51,006 nucleotides of DNA from contig JAQGOE010000219.1 in the NCBI GenBank assembly GCA_028293725.1, forward strand, positions 1-51,006. The letters run 5' to 3'. A program made the position numbers and the translations under genes. The notes beneath the pieces were generated by a model, which was not told the DNA's origin, did not search any database, and saw only the letters and a list, made by a program, of their open reading frames with translations. The DNA comes from Gammaproteobacteria bacterium. Its GTDB lineage: Bacteria > Pseudomonadota > Gammaproteobacteria > Steroidobacterales > Steroidobacteraceae. The number at the start of each line of letters is the position of its first letter. Within the stretch, counting starts at the first letter, position 1. Positions 16,961 to 24,871 of the stretch are shown piece by piece.

Positions 16961-17479
16961 CTATACGGCCGGGGCCATGTGCCTCGCCCGATACCGCGTC
17001 TTCACTCGCCATCGCCAGACGAGCTCCATGGTTATCCACCCCAGCAGCCCGGTCACGATCGCGCAGGCCACGCACCCCAGCAGGAAGGGCTTCCAAACGG
17101 GCCCCAGGCTCGTTTCGAACCACGCCCAGGTCGGGTGGAAATTGAAGCTTTCCGGGCTGATCCCGAGGAGCGTCGTTCCTACCCGGTACGCCGTGTAATA
17201 CACGGGTACGCAGGTCAGGGGGTTGACCAGCAGGGTCGTCCCGTAGATCGCCGGGAGATTGATCCGTAAGGCGATGGCGATAATCCCCGCGACCAGCAAG
17301 TGGACAGGCAGGGGGATGAAACAGATGGCCAGGCCCACGCCAAAGGCGCTGGTGACCGCTCGCCGGTGGAGCGTCCACAGGCGCGGATCAGCGATTCGGT
17401 CCCCAAACGGCCGCAGATACCAGCGCTTCTGCAGCGAGCCGGGAGAGGGACAGATCTTTTTTAGTAGGCGGCGCGGCAT
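16961..17479 (-). CDS. DUF2062 family membrane protein
   Basis: The 172-aa product from the ATG at 17479 starts MPRRLLKKICP, the form typical of DUF2062 proteins; a longer frame opens at a TTG at 17572 but adds an unlikely leader. There are two to three hydrophobic segments: VTSAFGVGLAICFIPLPVHL, the NLPAIYGTTLLVNPLTCVPVYY block, and PFLLGCVACAIVTGLLGWIT near the C terminus. The conserved 'P.P.H' and 'NP.T..P.Y' motifs of the family are visible. No function is established; related domains occur next to glycosyltransferases or Lol and Exb genes. It runs against lolD and away from exbB. Confidence 0.82.
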   Translation of the reverse strand: MPRRLLKKICPSPGSLQKRWYLRPFGDRIADPRLWTLHRRAVTSAFGVGLAICFIPLPVHLLVAGIIAIALRINLPAIYGTTLLVNPLTCVPVYYTAYRVGTTLLGISPESFNFHPTWAWFETSLGPVWKPFLLGCVACAIVTGLLGWITMELVWRWRVKTRYRARHMAPAV

Positions 17480-17750
17480 GAGGCGGAAGGACTCTACCAG
17501 AACAATTCGCAAAGAATCTGTACTCGGTCGCAACGGTTCTTTTAACCCCCTGGAAGGAGCCACCCTTGACAATCTAATTTTGTCTTGAGACGCGGTTCCT
17601 TCTCAGACACTGGTCGCAGGTTCCGTGCCGTACCGTCTCGGGCCCGGGTCGACCCGCGACTCTTGGTCCTCACCGCCGGGTCCCTACACACCGGATGACC
17701 GTCAGGGCGCGTGCGCCGTCGCTGCGACCCGACATCAGACGCAGGTTATC

Positions 17751-17778
17751 TTGAGCCTCCGCGACTCTCCGGTATGAT
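17751..17778 (+). promoter_or_regulatory. Promoter of the exbB-exbD-msbA operon
   Basis: TTGAGC at 17751-17756 and TATGAT at 17773-17778 are separated by 16 bp, a good sigma-70 match. Transcription would start near 17785, about 36 bases before the exbB ATG. Confidence 0.6.
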
Positions 17779-17792
17779 GCCGCGTCGCTGTT

Positions 17793-17806
17793 GCCGGTTA
17801 ACCGGC
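17793..17806. promoter_or_regulatory. 14-bp perfect palindrome in the exbB leader
   Basis: GCCGGTTAACCGGC is a perfect palindrome lying just downstream of the predicted transcription start and 14 bp before the exbB ATG. It could be an operator acting as a roadblock or a small RNA hairpin next to the ribosome site. It does not resemble a Fur box. Confidence 0.45.
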
Positions 17807-17820
17807 GTGAGGTCACTTGG

Positions 17821-18477
17821 ATGTGGGAAATCGTGCGGGCCGGCGGCCCGCTGATGTGGCCGATTATTTTTTGCTCGATCGTTGCCGCAGCCATCGTGCT
17901 GGAGCGTCTCTGGACACTGCAGGACCGGCGTGTGTTGCCGCCCGAGTTGCAGGCGCAGGTCTGGAAGCTCATCGAAGCCAACCAGGTCAATGACAAGGTC
18001 ATTGCCGCGCTCGAGCAGAATTCGCCGTTGGGCAAACTCTTCGCGGCCGGATTGGCGAATCGCCATCGTCCGCGTGAGATCCTCATGGAGCGCCTGGAGG
18101 ACACCGGCCGTCACGTGGTGTATGAGCTCGAGCGCTTCCTGAACTCGCTCGGCACCATCGCCAGCATCTCGCCGCTGCTCGGCCTGCTCGGCACCGTCAC
18201 GGGCATCATTCGCTCGTTCAACGCCATTCAATCGGGCGGCATGGGTGATCCTCGTGCGCTGTCCGGCGGTATAGCTGAAGCGTTGATCGCCACGGTCGCC
18301 GGTCTATGCGTCGCCATCCCCTCGCTCATCGCCTACCGTTACTTGCGCGGCAAAGTTGAGCGCATCGTGGTGGAGATGGAGAAGAATGCGATGCGGATGG
18401 CCGATGCTGTTGAGGCGTCGCAGGCGAGGGAAGGACGGTCGTCGTCCAGCACGGCCGCCGCCGCTGTCGCGGCTTGA
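17821..18477 (+). CDS. exbB: ExbB/MotA/TolQ-family proton channel protein
   Basis: The 218-aa inner-membrane protein has the three-helix layout of ExbB/TolQ: GGPLMWPIIFCSIVAAAIVL at the N terminus, then a cytoplasmic loop, then SLGTIASISPLLGLLGTVTG and IAEALIATVAGLCVAIPSLIA. The last two carry the conserved Thr and small-residue faces that line the proton path. With ExbD it converts proton-motive force into work on a periplasmic partner. I chose the ATG at 17821, with GAGG upstream, over a TTG ten codons earlier that lies in a palindrome. No TonB is encoded nearby; the link with msbA and lpxK is typical of pseudomonad and xanthomonad relatives. Confidence 0.9.
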   Translation: MWEIVRAGGPLMWPIIFCSIVAAAIVLERLWTLQDRRVLPPELQAQVWKLIEANQVNDKVIAALEQNSPLGKLFAAGLANRHRPREILMERLEDTGRHVVYELERFLNSLGTIASISPLLGLLGTVTGIIRSFNAIQSGGMGDPRALSGGIAEALIATVAGLCVAIPSLIAYRYLRGKVERIVVEMEKNAMRMADAVEASQAREGRSSSSTAAAAVAA

Positions 18478-18519
18478 GCGCCCCGATGACCTCGGCCCAC
18501 GTATGACCTCGAGCCGTCC

Positions 18520-18951
18520 GTGAACCTGAAGCCCCGCCGCCACGAAGAGCCGGAGATCAACGTCGTCTCCCTCATCGACGTCGTGCTCCTCCTCGTGGTC
18601 TTCTTCATGCTCTCGAGCCGTTTCACGGACGAGGGTCGGATGCGCGTGCGCCTGCCGCAGGCGAATGCGGTTCCTCCGCAGACCGCCCAGAGCGAGCCGC
18701 TGGTGGTCACGGTAACCCAGGAGGGCACCTACCGGGTCAATGAGAAAGAGCTCATCAACTCCAGTCCAGAGACTCTGCGCGCCGCGGTGTTGAAAGAGAC
18801 CGGCTCGAATCGCGGCGTCCGGGTGACGCTCCGCGCCGATGGCCGCGCCACACACCAGTCAGTGATTACAGCCATGGACGTGCTGGGCCGCCTCGGCTTC
18901 GCCGAGCTCAATATCGCCACCATCAAGGAAGGTCCGGCGGGAAAGCCTTGA
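18520..18951 (+). CDS. exbD: ExbD/TolR-family biopolymer transport protein
   Basis: The 143-aa product starts at GTG; the nearby ATG at 18503 runs into a stop. It has a short cytoplasmic start (NLKPRRHEEPEINVVSLIDV), one transmembrane helix (VVLLLVVFFMLSSRF) carrying the essential Asp of SLIDV, and a periplasmic domain ending in LGRLGFAELNIATI. It partners the upstream ExbB in a proton-driven complex. Its stop overlaps the start of msbA by 4 bp (TTGA), so the three are likely one transcription unit. Confidence 0.92.
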   Translation: MNLKPRRHEEPEINVVSLIDVVLLLVVFFMLSSRFTDEGRMRVRLPQANAVPPQTAQSEPLVVTVTQEGTYRVNEKELINSSPETLRAAVLKETGSNRGVRVTLRADGRATHQSVITAMDVLGRLGFAELNIATIKEGPAGKP

Positions 18952-20708
18952 GCACCACCGGGGGGGCCAACAAGCCGGCGCCGGAGGGTGCGCTCCACAC
19001 CTATCTGCGCCTGCTGAGTTATGTCCGCCCCTACCGCGGCCATTTCACGATTGCGATCCTGGGTGGCATTTTGTATTCCGCCGTCATGGGCAGTATCGGC
19101 TACTGGGCCAAGAGCCTCGGCGACAACACCCTCATCCAGCGAGACCCGCGCACCATCACCTGGGCTCCGCTCATCCTCGTCGCGCTCTTCGTTCTGCGCG
19201 GCCTGGGCGATTTCACGCAGACCTACTTCATGGGTTATGTCGGCCGGCGGGTCGTGACACGCCTGCGCGGTGAAGTCTTCCGCCGCGTTCTGCAGTTTCC
19301 GATCAGCTACTTCGATCGCAACTCGGCCGGTGCGCTGCTTTCACGGCTGACCTACAACACCGAGCAGATAGGGCAGGCCACCACCGATTCCGTCGTGTCG
19401 GTGCTCACGACGACGCTCACGATCACCTTCTCGATCGGATTACTGCTGTGGCTCAACGCGCGCCTGGCTTTGATGGCGCTCACCATCGGCCCCCTGATGG
19501 GATGGCTCATCTCGGTCATCAACCGGCGCTTCCGCCGTTATAGCCGCCGTATCCAGGACTCGGTCGGCGACGTAACCCGTGTATCCAAGGAGAGCTTCGA
19601 GGCGCCACGACTCATCAAGGTCTACAACGCCCAGGAGCATCTGGACCGTCAGTTCGATGTTGTGAACCAGTACAACCTGCGCTCGAACATGCGCCTCGTG
19701 CTGACCAGGAGTCTCGCGAACCCGACCGTGCAACTCGTGACCGCACTCGGCGTCGCCGTCGTTCTCTATATAGCCATCGCGGACGCCATCGCCGGGCGCA
19801 TGACGATGGGCGACCTGCTCGGCTTTTTCGCGGCGCTCGTCAACATCGCACAGCCGTTGCGGGAGTTGGTCGGAGTCAGCGGTGCTTTGCAGAACGGCAT
19901 TGCCGCCGGCCAGAGCCTGTTCGAGCTTCTCGACGAGCCGGCCGAGTCGCAGGGCGGTGGCTTTACGACACCCCGGGTCCGGGGCGAAGTCGAATTCGCG
20001 AACGTCTCCTTCTCGTACGAGAGCGGCAAAGGCCCGGCGCTCAATGGCGTCTCACTCAAGGTTGCCCCGGGCGAAAGCGTCGCCATCGTCGGCAAGTCGG
20101 GCAGCGGAAAATCCACCCTCGTGAACCTCCTGCCGCGGTTTTACGACGTCATGTCGGGCTCGGTCCGCATCGACGGGCGCGATGTACGGGACTACGATCT
20201 GCGCAACCTGCGTGAACAGATTGCCGTCGTGAGCCAGGACGTCGTCCTCTTCAACGATACGATCCGAAACAACATCGCCTTCGGCCGGGAGGTGTCGGAC
20301 CAAGCCCTCGAGCAGGCGGCAGACGCGGCGCGTGTTCTCGAGTTCACCGGCGAGCAGCCGGCCGGACTCAACACCATGGTAGGTGACCGTGGCGTGCTCC
20401 TCTCCGGAGGCCAGCGGCAACGCATTTCCATCGCCCGGGCCTTGCTCAAGGACGCGCCCATTCTCATCCTCGACGAGGCGACCTCGGCACTCGACACCGA
20501 ATCCGAGCGCTATATCCAGGCGGCCCTCGCGCGCCTCGTCCAGAACCGCACCACGTTCATCATCGCTCACAGGCTTTCAACCGTGGAGCAGGCCGACCGC
20601 ATCATCGTTCTCGATGGCGGTGACATCATCGAGACCGGCACGCACGCCGAACTCCTCAACAAGGACGGTATCTACGCCCAACTGCACCGCATGCAGTTCA
20701 AAGTTTGA
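18948..20708 (+). CDS. msbA: Lipid A export ATP-binding/permease MsbA
   Basis: MsbA flips core-lipid A across the inner membrane. The 586-aa half-transporter has a six-helix ABC exporter domain (about 20-330) and a nucleotide-binding domain with Walker A GKSGSGKSTLVNLL near 381, signature LSGGQRQRISIARALL near 485, Walker B ILILDEATSALD near 505 and the H-loop IIAHRLSTVE. The start is TTG overlapping exbD. The position directly before lpxK supports MsbA over other exporters of the same fold. Confidence 0.95.
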   Translation: MSTTGGANKPAPEGALHTYLRLLSYVRPYRGHFTIAILGGILYSAVMGSIGYWAKSLGDNTLIQRDPRTITWAPLILVALFVLRGLGDFTQTYFMGYVGRRVVTRLRGEVFRRVLQFPISYFDRNSAGALLSRLTYNTEQIGQATTDSVVSVLTTTLTITFSIGLLLWLNARLALMALTIGPLMGWLISVINRRFRRYSRRIQDSVGDVTRVSKESFEAPRLIKVYNAQEHLDRQFDVVNQYNLRSNMRLVLTRSLANPTVQLVTALGVAVVLYIAIADAIAGRMTMGDLLGFFAALVNIAQPLRELVGVSGALQNGIAAGQSLFELLDEPAESQGGGFTTPRVRGEVEFANVSFSYESGKGPALNGVSLKVAPGESVAIVGKSGSGKSTLVNLLPRFYDVMSGSVRIDGRDVRDYDLRNLREQIAVVSQDVVLFNDTIRNNIAFGREVSDQALEQAADAARVLEFTGEQPAGLNTMVGDRGVLLSGGQRQRISIARALLKDAPILILDEATSALDTESERYIQAALARLVQNRTTFIIAHRLSTVEQADRIIVLDGGDIIETGTHAELLNKDGIYAQLHRMQFKV

Positions 20709-20719
20709 GTTGACCGGAG

Positions 20720-21763
20720 ATGGAGCAACGGCTCACGAAGCTCTGGTATCGCGACGCTGCGGGACCTTCGTTGTTGCAGCCCCTCTCATGGCTCTACGCC
20801 ACTGCCATCCGTGTGCGTGCCATCGCTTATGCGCGGCGTTGGCTGACCACCCATCATGTTGATAAACCCGTCGTCGTCGTCGGGAATCTCACGGTAGGCG
20901 GCACGGGCAAGACCCCGCTGGTCATCTGGCTGGCGCGCCACCTGACCGAGCGTGGCTTGCGGGTAGGAATCGTGTCTCGCGGCTATGGGTCGGAAGCCGC
21001 AGAGGCGCCTCGCCTGGTGAACGAAACTTCCAACTGGCAGGACGTGGGTGATGAGCCGTTGCTTCTGTACCGCGGCACCCAGTGCGTTACCGTCATCGGA
21101 CGTGATCGTGTGGCCGCTGCGCGGGCCCTCGTGACGAGAGGTGTCGATGTCATCGTGTCCGACGACGGGCTGCAACACCTCCGCCTGGCCCGGGATTGCG
21201 AAATCGTCGTCATCGATGGAACCCGTGGCTTTGGCAATGGGCGAATGCTGCCTGCCGGGCCCTTGCGAGAGCCTGTTTCCCACGTAGCGGACGCCGACGT
21301 CATCGTTATTAACGGCGCGGCGGAACATTCGTCCCTGCGGCGCGTAGGATCGTCTATAGAAGCCAGAGCGCTGCAGATGACCTTGTTACCCGGTGACGCC
21401 GTCCGGCTCGATGGGCGGGAACCGCCGCGGTCTCTCGAAGCCTTTCGAGGCCGCTCCGTCCATGCCGTTGCCGGTATTGGCAATCCCGCTCGTTTCTTTC
21501 GCGACCTGCGCGGTCGGGGTCTCGATGTCATTGAGCACGCGTTTCCCGATCATCACCCGTTTGCAGCGCATGATCTGTCGTTTGGTGATGATCTTCCGGT
21601 GCTCATGACGGAGAAGGATGCCGTAAAATGCGCCTCGTTCGCCGATCCGCGGTTATGGTCAGTTCCCACTACCGCAACATTCAGCGAAGCGCAGGCGCGT
21701 GAATTGCTCGATCATGTGATGCGTAAGATCGAGTCCCGTCGAGTGCCGGAGGTTAAATCCTGA
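20720..21763 (+). CDS. lpxK: Tetraacyldisaccharide 4'-kinase
   Basis: LpxK phosphorylates the 4' position of the lipid A disaccharide precursor at the inner-membrane face, giving lipid IVA. The 347-aa product has an N-terminal membrane-associated helix ([18 protein letters not shown]), the P-loop [12 protein letters not shown] at about 55-66, the VSRGYGS block, and [13 protein letters not shown] carrying the catalytic Asp and His. The ATG follows msbA by 11 bp. Its TGA shares one base with the ATG of the next gene. Confidence 0.96.
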   Translation: MEQRLTKLWYRDAAGPSLLQPLSWLYATAIRVRAIAYARRWLTTHHVDKPVVVVGNLTVGGTGKTPLVIWLARHLTERGLRVGIVSRGYGSEAAEAPRLVNETSNWQDVGDEPLLLYRGTQCVTVIGRDRVAAARALVTRGVDVIVSDDGLQHLRLARDCEIVVIDGTRGFGNGRMLPAGPLREPVSHVADADVIVINGAAEHSSLRRVGSSIEARALQMTLLPGDAVRLDGREPPRSLEAFRGRSVHAVAGIGNPARFFRDLRGRGLDVIEHAFPDHHPFAAHDLSFGDDLPVLMTEKDAVKCASFADPRLWSVPTTATFSEAQARELLDHVMRKIESRRVPEVKS

Positions 21764-21951
21764 TGGATGCGCGTTTGCTCGAGATACTGGCCTGCCCTGT
21801 CTGCAAGGGGACACTGCTTTATAAACGCGAGGCGCAAGCGCTGGTCTGTCGGATGGACCGGCTTGCCTATCCGATCCGTGACGACGTTCCCGTCATGCTG
21901 GAAGAAGAGGCGCGGCAACTCGCGGCCGACGATCCCCTTCTTGAGCGCTAA
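21763..21951 (+). CDS. ycaR: Trm112/YcaR-family small zinc-ribbon-like protein
   Basis: The 62-aa product matches Yca[17 protein letters not shown], then [26 protein letters not shown]. The CxxC and the later single cysteine are the same set as in the Escherichia coli protein. Its ATG shares one base with the lpxK stop. The lpxK-ycaR-kdsB order is conserved in gammaproteobacteria. The role is not established; the family is related to the Trm112 methyltransferase activator. Confidence 0.92.
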   Translation: MDARLLEILACPVCKGTLLYKREAQALVCRMDRLAYPIRDDVPVMLEEEARQLAADDPLLER

Positions 21952-21964
21952 GAGCGGGCACAGC

Positions 21965-22726
21965 GTGTTTAGAGTGGTGATCCCAGCGCGCTATGCTTCG
22001 GCGCGACTTCCCGGCAAGGCTCTCATGTCCATCGGCGGTAAACCGATGGTGCAGTGGGTGTATGAGCGAGCGCGGGCGTCCGGAGCCGAGGATGTGTTGA
22101 TCGCCACCGACGATTCGCTGATTCTCAGCGCGGGTCATTCATTTGGCTCCGAAGTCGTGATGACAGACTCGACCCACACCTCGGGAACCGATCGCATCGC
22201 CGAGGTTGCCCGCAAGCGCGCCTGGTCCGAGGACCAGATCGTCGTGAACGTGCAGGGCGACGAGCCCCTCATTCCGCCGGCCCTCATCAAACAGGTGGCG
22301 CAAATGTTGGAAACGCATCCGCGCGCCGACATCGCGACACTCGCGACGCCGATCGAGTCGCTGGATGAGTTCCTGAATCCCAACGTGGTGAAAGTCGTCA
22401 CCGACAGGCAGGGTAGGGCCTTGTACTTCAGCCGGGCGCCGATCCCATGGAACCGCGACGGTGCCTCCGCCGGACTGGCGACCCAACGGGCATTTGCGGG
22501 CTCCCGACGGCATGTCGGGATCTATGCATACCGGGTTGGCGCTTTGCTAAAAGTCGCCGCGCTCGCGCCCACGGCGTTGGAAACGACCGAGCGGCTCGAG
22601 CAATTGCGTGCGCTCGAGAATGGTCTCGAAATCCGGGTGGCGGACGCCACCGAGCGGCCGGGTCCGGACGTCAATACCGCCGAGGATTTCGAGCGGGTCC
22701 TGGCTCTCACCGCCTCTCGAAATTAG
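21965..22726 (+). CDS. kdsB: 3-deoxy-manno-octulosonate cytidylyltransferase
   Basis: KdsB activates Kdo as CMP-Kdo for attachment to lipid A. The 253-aa product begins FRVVIPARYASARLPGKAL, the conserved nucleotide-binding start, and has VVNVQGDEPLIPP, YFSRAPIPW and GIYAYRVGALL. I chose the GTG at 21965 because it lies immediately before the conserved start and gives the normal length; frames upstream of it overlap ycaR with unrelated sequence. It closes the envelope operon that starts at exbB. Confidence 0.95.
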   Translation: MFRVVIPARYASARLPGKALMSIGGKPMVQWVYERARASGAEDVLIATDDSLILSAGHSFGSEVVMTDSTHTSGTDRIAEVARKRAWSEDQIVVNVQGDEPLIPPALIKQVAQMLETHPRADIATLATPIESLDEFLNPNVVKVVTDRQGRALYFSRAPIPWNRDGASAGLATQRAFAGSRRHVGIYAYRVGALLKVAALAPTALETTERLEQLRALENGLEIRVADATERPGPDVNTAEDFERVLALTASRN

Positions 22727-22771
22727 TGCTTTTGCCCTCATCTACAATGCGGCGTGACGCCCTGGGGCATT

Positions 22772-22801
22772 TTGACAATTTCTCACAATCGGCGCGAAAT
22801 T
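22772..22801 (+). promoter_or_regulatory. Candidate promoter ahead of the exported protein pair
   Basis: A perfect -35 TTGACA (22772-22777) is followed after 18 bp by GAAATT (22796-22801), a modest -10. Transcription from here would leave a leader of about 135 bases before the lipoprotein ATG at 22945. Confidence 0.4.
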
Positions 22802-22944
22802 AAGGCGATGTTCATGGTCTTGGGCTCAGGCTTGAGCGGAACTCAGGTGTGACTGGAACCCAGGCGCGGCACCTGGTGTCAACCTGGATACCGCTGGTCG
22901 CGTTCTTGCACCATGGACCTCGCTTCACTGACGGAAGCTCAAAA

Positions 22945-23523
22945 ATGACGATTCGAAACAAAGTGTTTTCGCGTATCACCCTTACTGCGGTCGCGGCTTC
23001 CGCGATCGTGCTCCTGGCGGGCTGCGTGGAGGCACCCCCGCGACGCGTCTATGCGCCGCCGCCGCCCGACAAACCCAATACCGATGTCTACGCCTACCCG
23101 CAAAACAATCAGACTCCGGATCAACAGGAGCGTGATCGTTACGAGTGCAACAGCTGGGCCGTGAAGCAATCGGGATTCGACCCGAGCGGGCCGAACGTCC
23201 CGCCGCATGATCGTTACCGGGTCGTAGCAGCCGGACCGGCGCCGGGCTCGGGCACTGCGGTGGGCGCCATTACGGGCGCGATTCTCGGTGCGGTTATTGC
23301 GGGTCCCCGTAACGCGGGCGCGGGCCTTCTCGTGGGTGGCGTTGCGGGCGGTGTCGTGGGCACCGCCGCCGAACAGCAGCAGCGTGCCGAGGCCGACGCC
23401 CAGGCTCAACAGATTGTCGACAGCCGCAGCGCGCAGCAGATGGCTGTCATCGACGCGCGGGCGTCGAACTATCGCCGAGCCCTCGGAGCCTGCTTCGAAG
23501 GTCGCGGCTATAGCGTGAAATGA
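22945..23523 (+). CDS. Glycine-zipper lipoprotein
   Basis: The 192-aa product starts at an ATG with GGAAG upstream. A lipoprotein signal ends in LLAGC. It is followed by a proline-rich linker, a segment DVYAYPQNNQTPDQQERDRY ECNSWAVKQSGFDPS (about residues 46-80), a glycine zipper (AVGAITGAILGAVIAGP, then GAGLLVGGVAGGVVG), a glutamine/alanine-rich helix, and an end reading YRRALGACFEGRGYSVK. Glycine zippers insert in or contact membranes; the protein probably sits in the outer membrane. The two flanking segments are related to contiguous sequence in the next gene. No function is known. Its stop overlaps the next ATG by 4 bp. Confidence 0.82.
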   Translation: MTIRNKVFSRITLTAVAASAIVLLAGCVEAPPRRVYAPPPPDKPNTDVYAYPQNNQTPDQQERDRYECNSWAVKQSGFDPSGPNVPPHDRYRVVAAGPAPGSGTAVGAITGAILGAVIAGPRNAGAGLLVGGVAGGVVGTAAEQQQRAEADAQAQQIVDSRSAQQMAVIDARASNYRRALGACFEGRGYSVK

Positions 23524-24281
23524 CTCATATGACGAACACTGGAATGTCGAGTAGGAACATGAAAGCCAAACCGTGGATGTCCATCGTCGGTGCCGTGGCT
23601 GTCGCATTTGCGTTCACCGCGGGCACTGCCAACGCTGATCCCCCACACGGCGAACGCTATGGCGGCGGTCGTGGCGGACCCGGACCGCGTCCCGGCTTCG
23701 ATCACATGGACGCGCGATTCGGTCACAACCATTACTACCCCTCCCGCGGTTATGCATTTCACGACTTACCGCGTGATCGCGTCGTCGTCGGTGGTGGCCG
23801 CTACTACTATTCGAGCGGCATTTGGTACGAACACCGCGGACCGTCATTCGTGGTAATCGGTGCGCCGTTCGGCTTGTTCGTGCCGGTTCTGCCGCCGTAC
23901 TACAACACGGTGTACTACGGTGGCGTTCCGTACTACTACGCGAACGACACCTACTACCAGTGGGTTCCCGATCAGAATCAGTACGAAGTCGTGCAGCCCC
24001 CCGGTGATGATAACGCCGCGCAAATGCAGCCAGGCCCAGCCGCGCAGGCTGCTGCGACGACCGTGACCGACGACGTCTTCATCTACCCGAAGAACGGTCA
24101 ATCCGACGAGCAGCAGGCCACCGACAAGTACGAATGTCACAAGTGGGCGAACCAGCAGTCGGGCTTCGACCCGACGCAGTCGGGTGGTGGTGTGCCCCCT
24201 GAGCAGAATGCGAGTGCTCACGCCGCTTATAGCCGTGCAATGGGCGCTTGCCTCGAAGGACGCGGATACAGCGTAAAATAG
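23520..24281 (+). CDS. Exported tyrosine-rich protein with a domain shared with its neighbour
   Basis: The frame opens at an ATG overlapping the previous stop; the Sec signal (MKAKPWMSIVGAVAVAFAFT, cleavage near ANAD) begins at an inner ATG at 23559, which may be the true start. The middle (about 45-150) is rich in Tyr, Gly and Pro, with repeated YYY and the GVPYYYANDTYYQWVPD pattern, resembling DUF6515-type exported proteins. The C-terminal 80 residues (DVFIYPKNGQSDEQQATDKY ... WANQQSGFDP ... YSRAMGACLEGRGYSVK) match both ends of the preceding lipoprotein. Likely periplasmic or surface-associated; function unknown. Confidence 0.8.
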   Translation: MTHMTNTGMSSRNMKAKPWMSIVGAVAVAFAFTAGTANADPPHGERYGGGRGGPGPRPGFDHMDARFGHNHYYPSRGYAFHDLPRDRVVVGGGRYYYSSGIWYEHRGPSFVVIGAPFGLFVPVLPPYYNTVYYGGVPYYYANDTYYQWVPDQNQYEVVQPPGDDNAAQMQPGPAAQAAATTVTDDVFIYPKNGQSDEQQATDKYECHKWANQQSGFDPTQSGGGVPPEQNASAHAAYSRAMGACLEGRGYSVK

Positions 24282-24285
24282 GGCT

Positions 24286-24762
24286 GTGAAGATCCTCTTC
24301 GTCTGCCTCGGAAACATTTGCCGCTCGCCGACCGCGGAAGCCGTCTTCCGCGCCGTCGCGGCACGTGAAGCGCCCGAGCTGATGATCGAAGTGGATTCTG
24401 CTGGTACCGCCGGCTATCACATTGGCGAGCCGCCTGACCTCCGCACGAGGCAGGCGGCAACCCGCCGCGGTTACGACATGTCGCCCCTACGCGCGCGTAT
24501 CGTCGAGCCCCGTGACTTCGAAGACTTCGACCTCATTCTCGCCATGGATCGCGAGAATTTGGGCGTCCTCCACCACAGAGCCCCCGCACATACTCGCGAC
24601 CGCGTGCGCCTCTTCCTTGAGTTCGCTCCCAACGCCATGGTCACCGAAGTCCCCGATCCTTACTACGGTGGTCCCAACGGCTTTGAGGAAGTGTTGGACC
24701 TGGTAGAAGCCGCCACGCAAGGCCTTCTACAACATCTGCGCCAGCGCAGTCGCGCGGCGTAA
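24286..24762 (+). CDS. Low-molecular-weight protein-tyrosine phosphatase
   Basis: The 158-aa cytoplasmic phosphatase starts at GTG and has the active-site loop VCLGNICRSPTAE (CX5R, Cys near residue 7) immediately after the first strand, and the general-acid motif DPYYGG near 125. In many bacteria such enzymes (Wzb/Etp type) oppose tyrosine autokinases of capsule synthesis; no kinase or capsule gene is in view, so the substrate is open. It lies 4 bp after the preceding gene and may share its transcript. It converges on rne. Confidence 0.93.
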   Translation: MKILFVCLGNICRSPTAEAVFRAVAAREAPELMIEVDSAGTAGYHIGEPPDLRTRQAATRRGYDMSPLRARIVEPRDFEDFDLILAMDRENLGVLHHRAPAHTRDRVRLFLEFAPNAMVTEVPDPYYGGPNGFEEVLDLVEAATQGLLQHLRQRSRAA

Positions 24763-24806
24763 CCAACGCACACTCGAACTCACGGCATCGCCGGAATCCG
24801 CCTACT

Positions 24807-24849
24807 AAAAAAAACGGCGTGACGCGCAATCAACTCGCGCGTCACGCCG
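24807..24849 (-). terminator. Rho-independent terminator of rne
   Basis: CGGCGTGACGCG (24815-24826) and CGCGTCACGCCG (24838-24849) form a perfect 12-bp stem with an 11-base loop. On the minus strand it is followed at once by eight T (the A-run at 24807-24814). It lies 23 bp beyond the rne stop codon. The plus-strand side lacks a T-tract. Confidence 0.92.
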
Positions 24850-24871
24850 CTCCACTAGCTGCTTCTAACTT

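Larger units (their letters stand above)
17480..17820. other. Divergent intergenic region between DUF2062 gene and exbB
   Basis: This 341-bp gap contains the start region of the DUF2062 gene on the minus strand, a sigma-70 type promoter and a palindrome ahead of exbB (both listed separately), and otherwise GC-rich sequence with no gene I can support. The AT-rich stretch at 17566-17585 (TTGACAATCTAATTTTGTCT) may hold promoter elements on either strand, without a convincing partner box. Confidence 0.5.

Noticed and set aside
17566..17594. TTGACA at 17566 considered as the -35 of the exbB promoter
   Set aside because: No -10-like hexamer lies 16-18 bp downstream (CGCGGT region), and a better pair exists at 17751-17778.
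18948..20708. Possible annotation of msbA as a generic multidrug exporter
   Set aside because: Direct linkage to lpxK, ycaR and kdsB makes lipid A transport much more likely.
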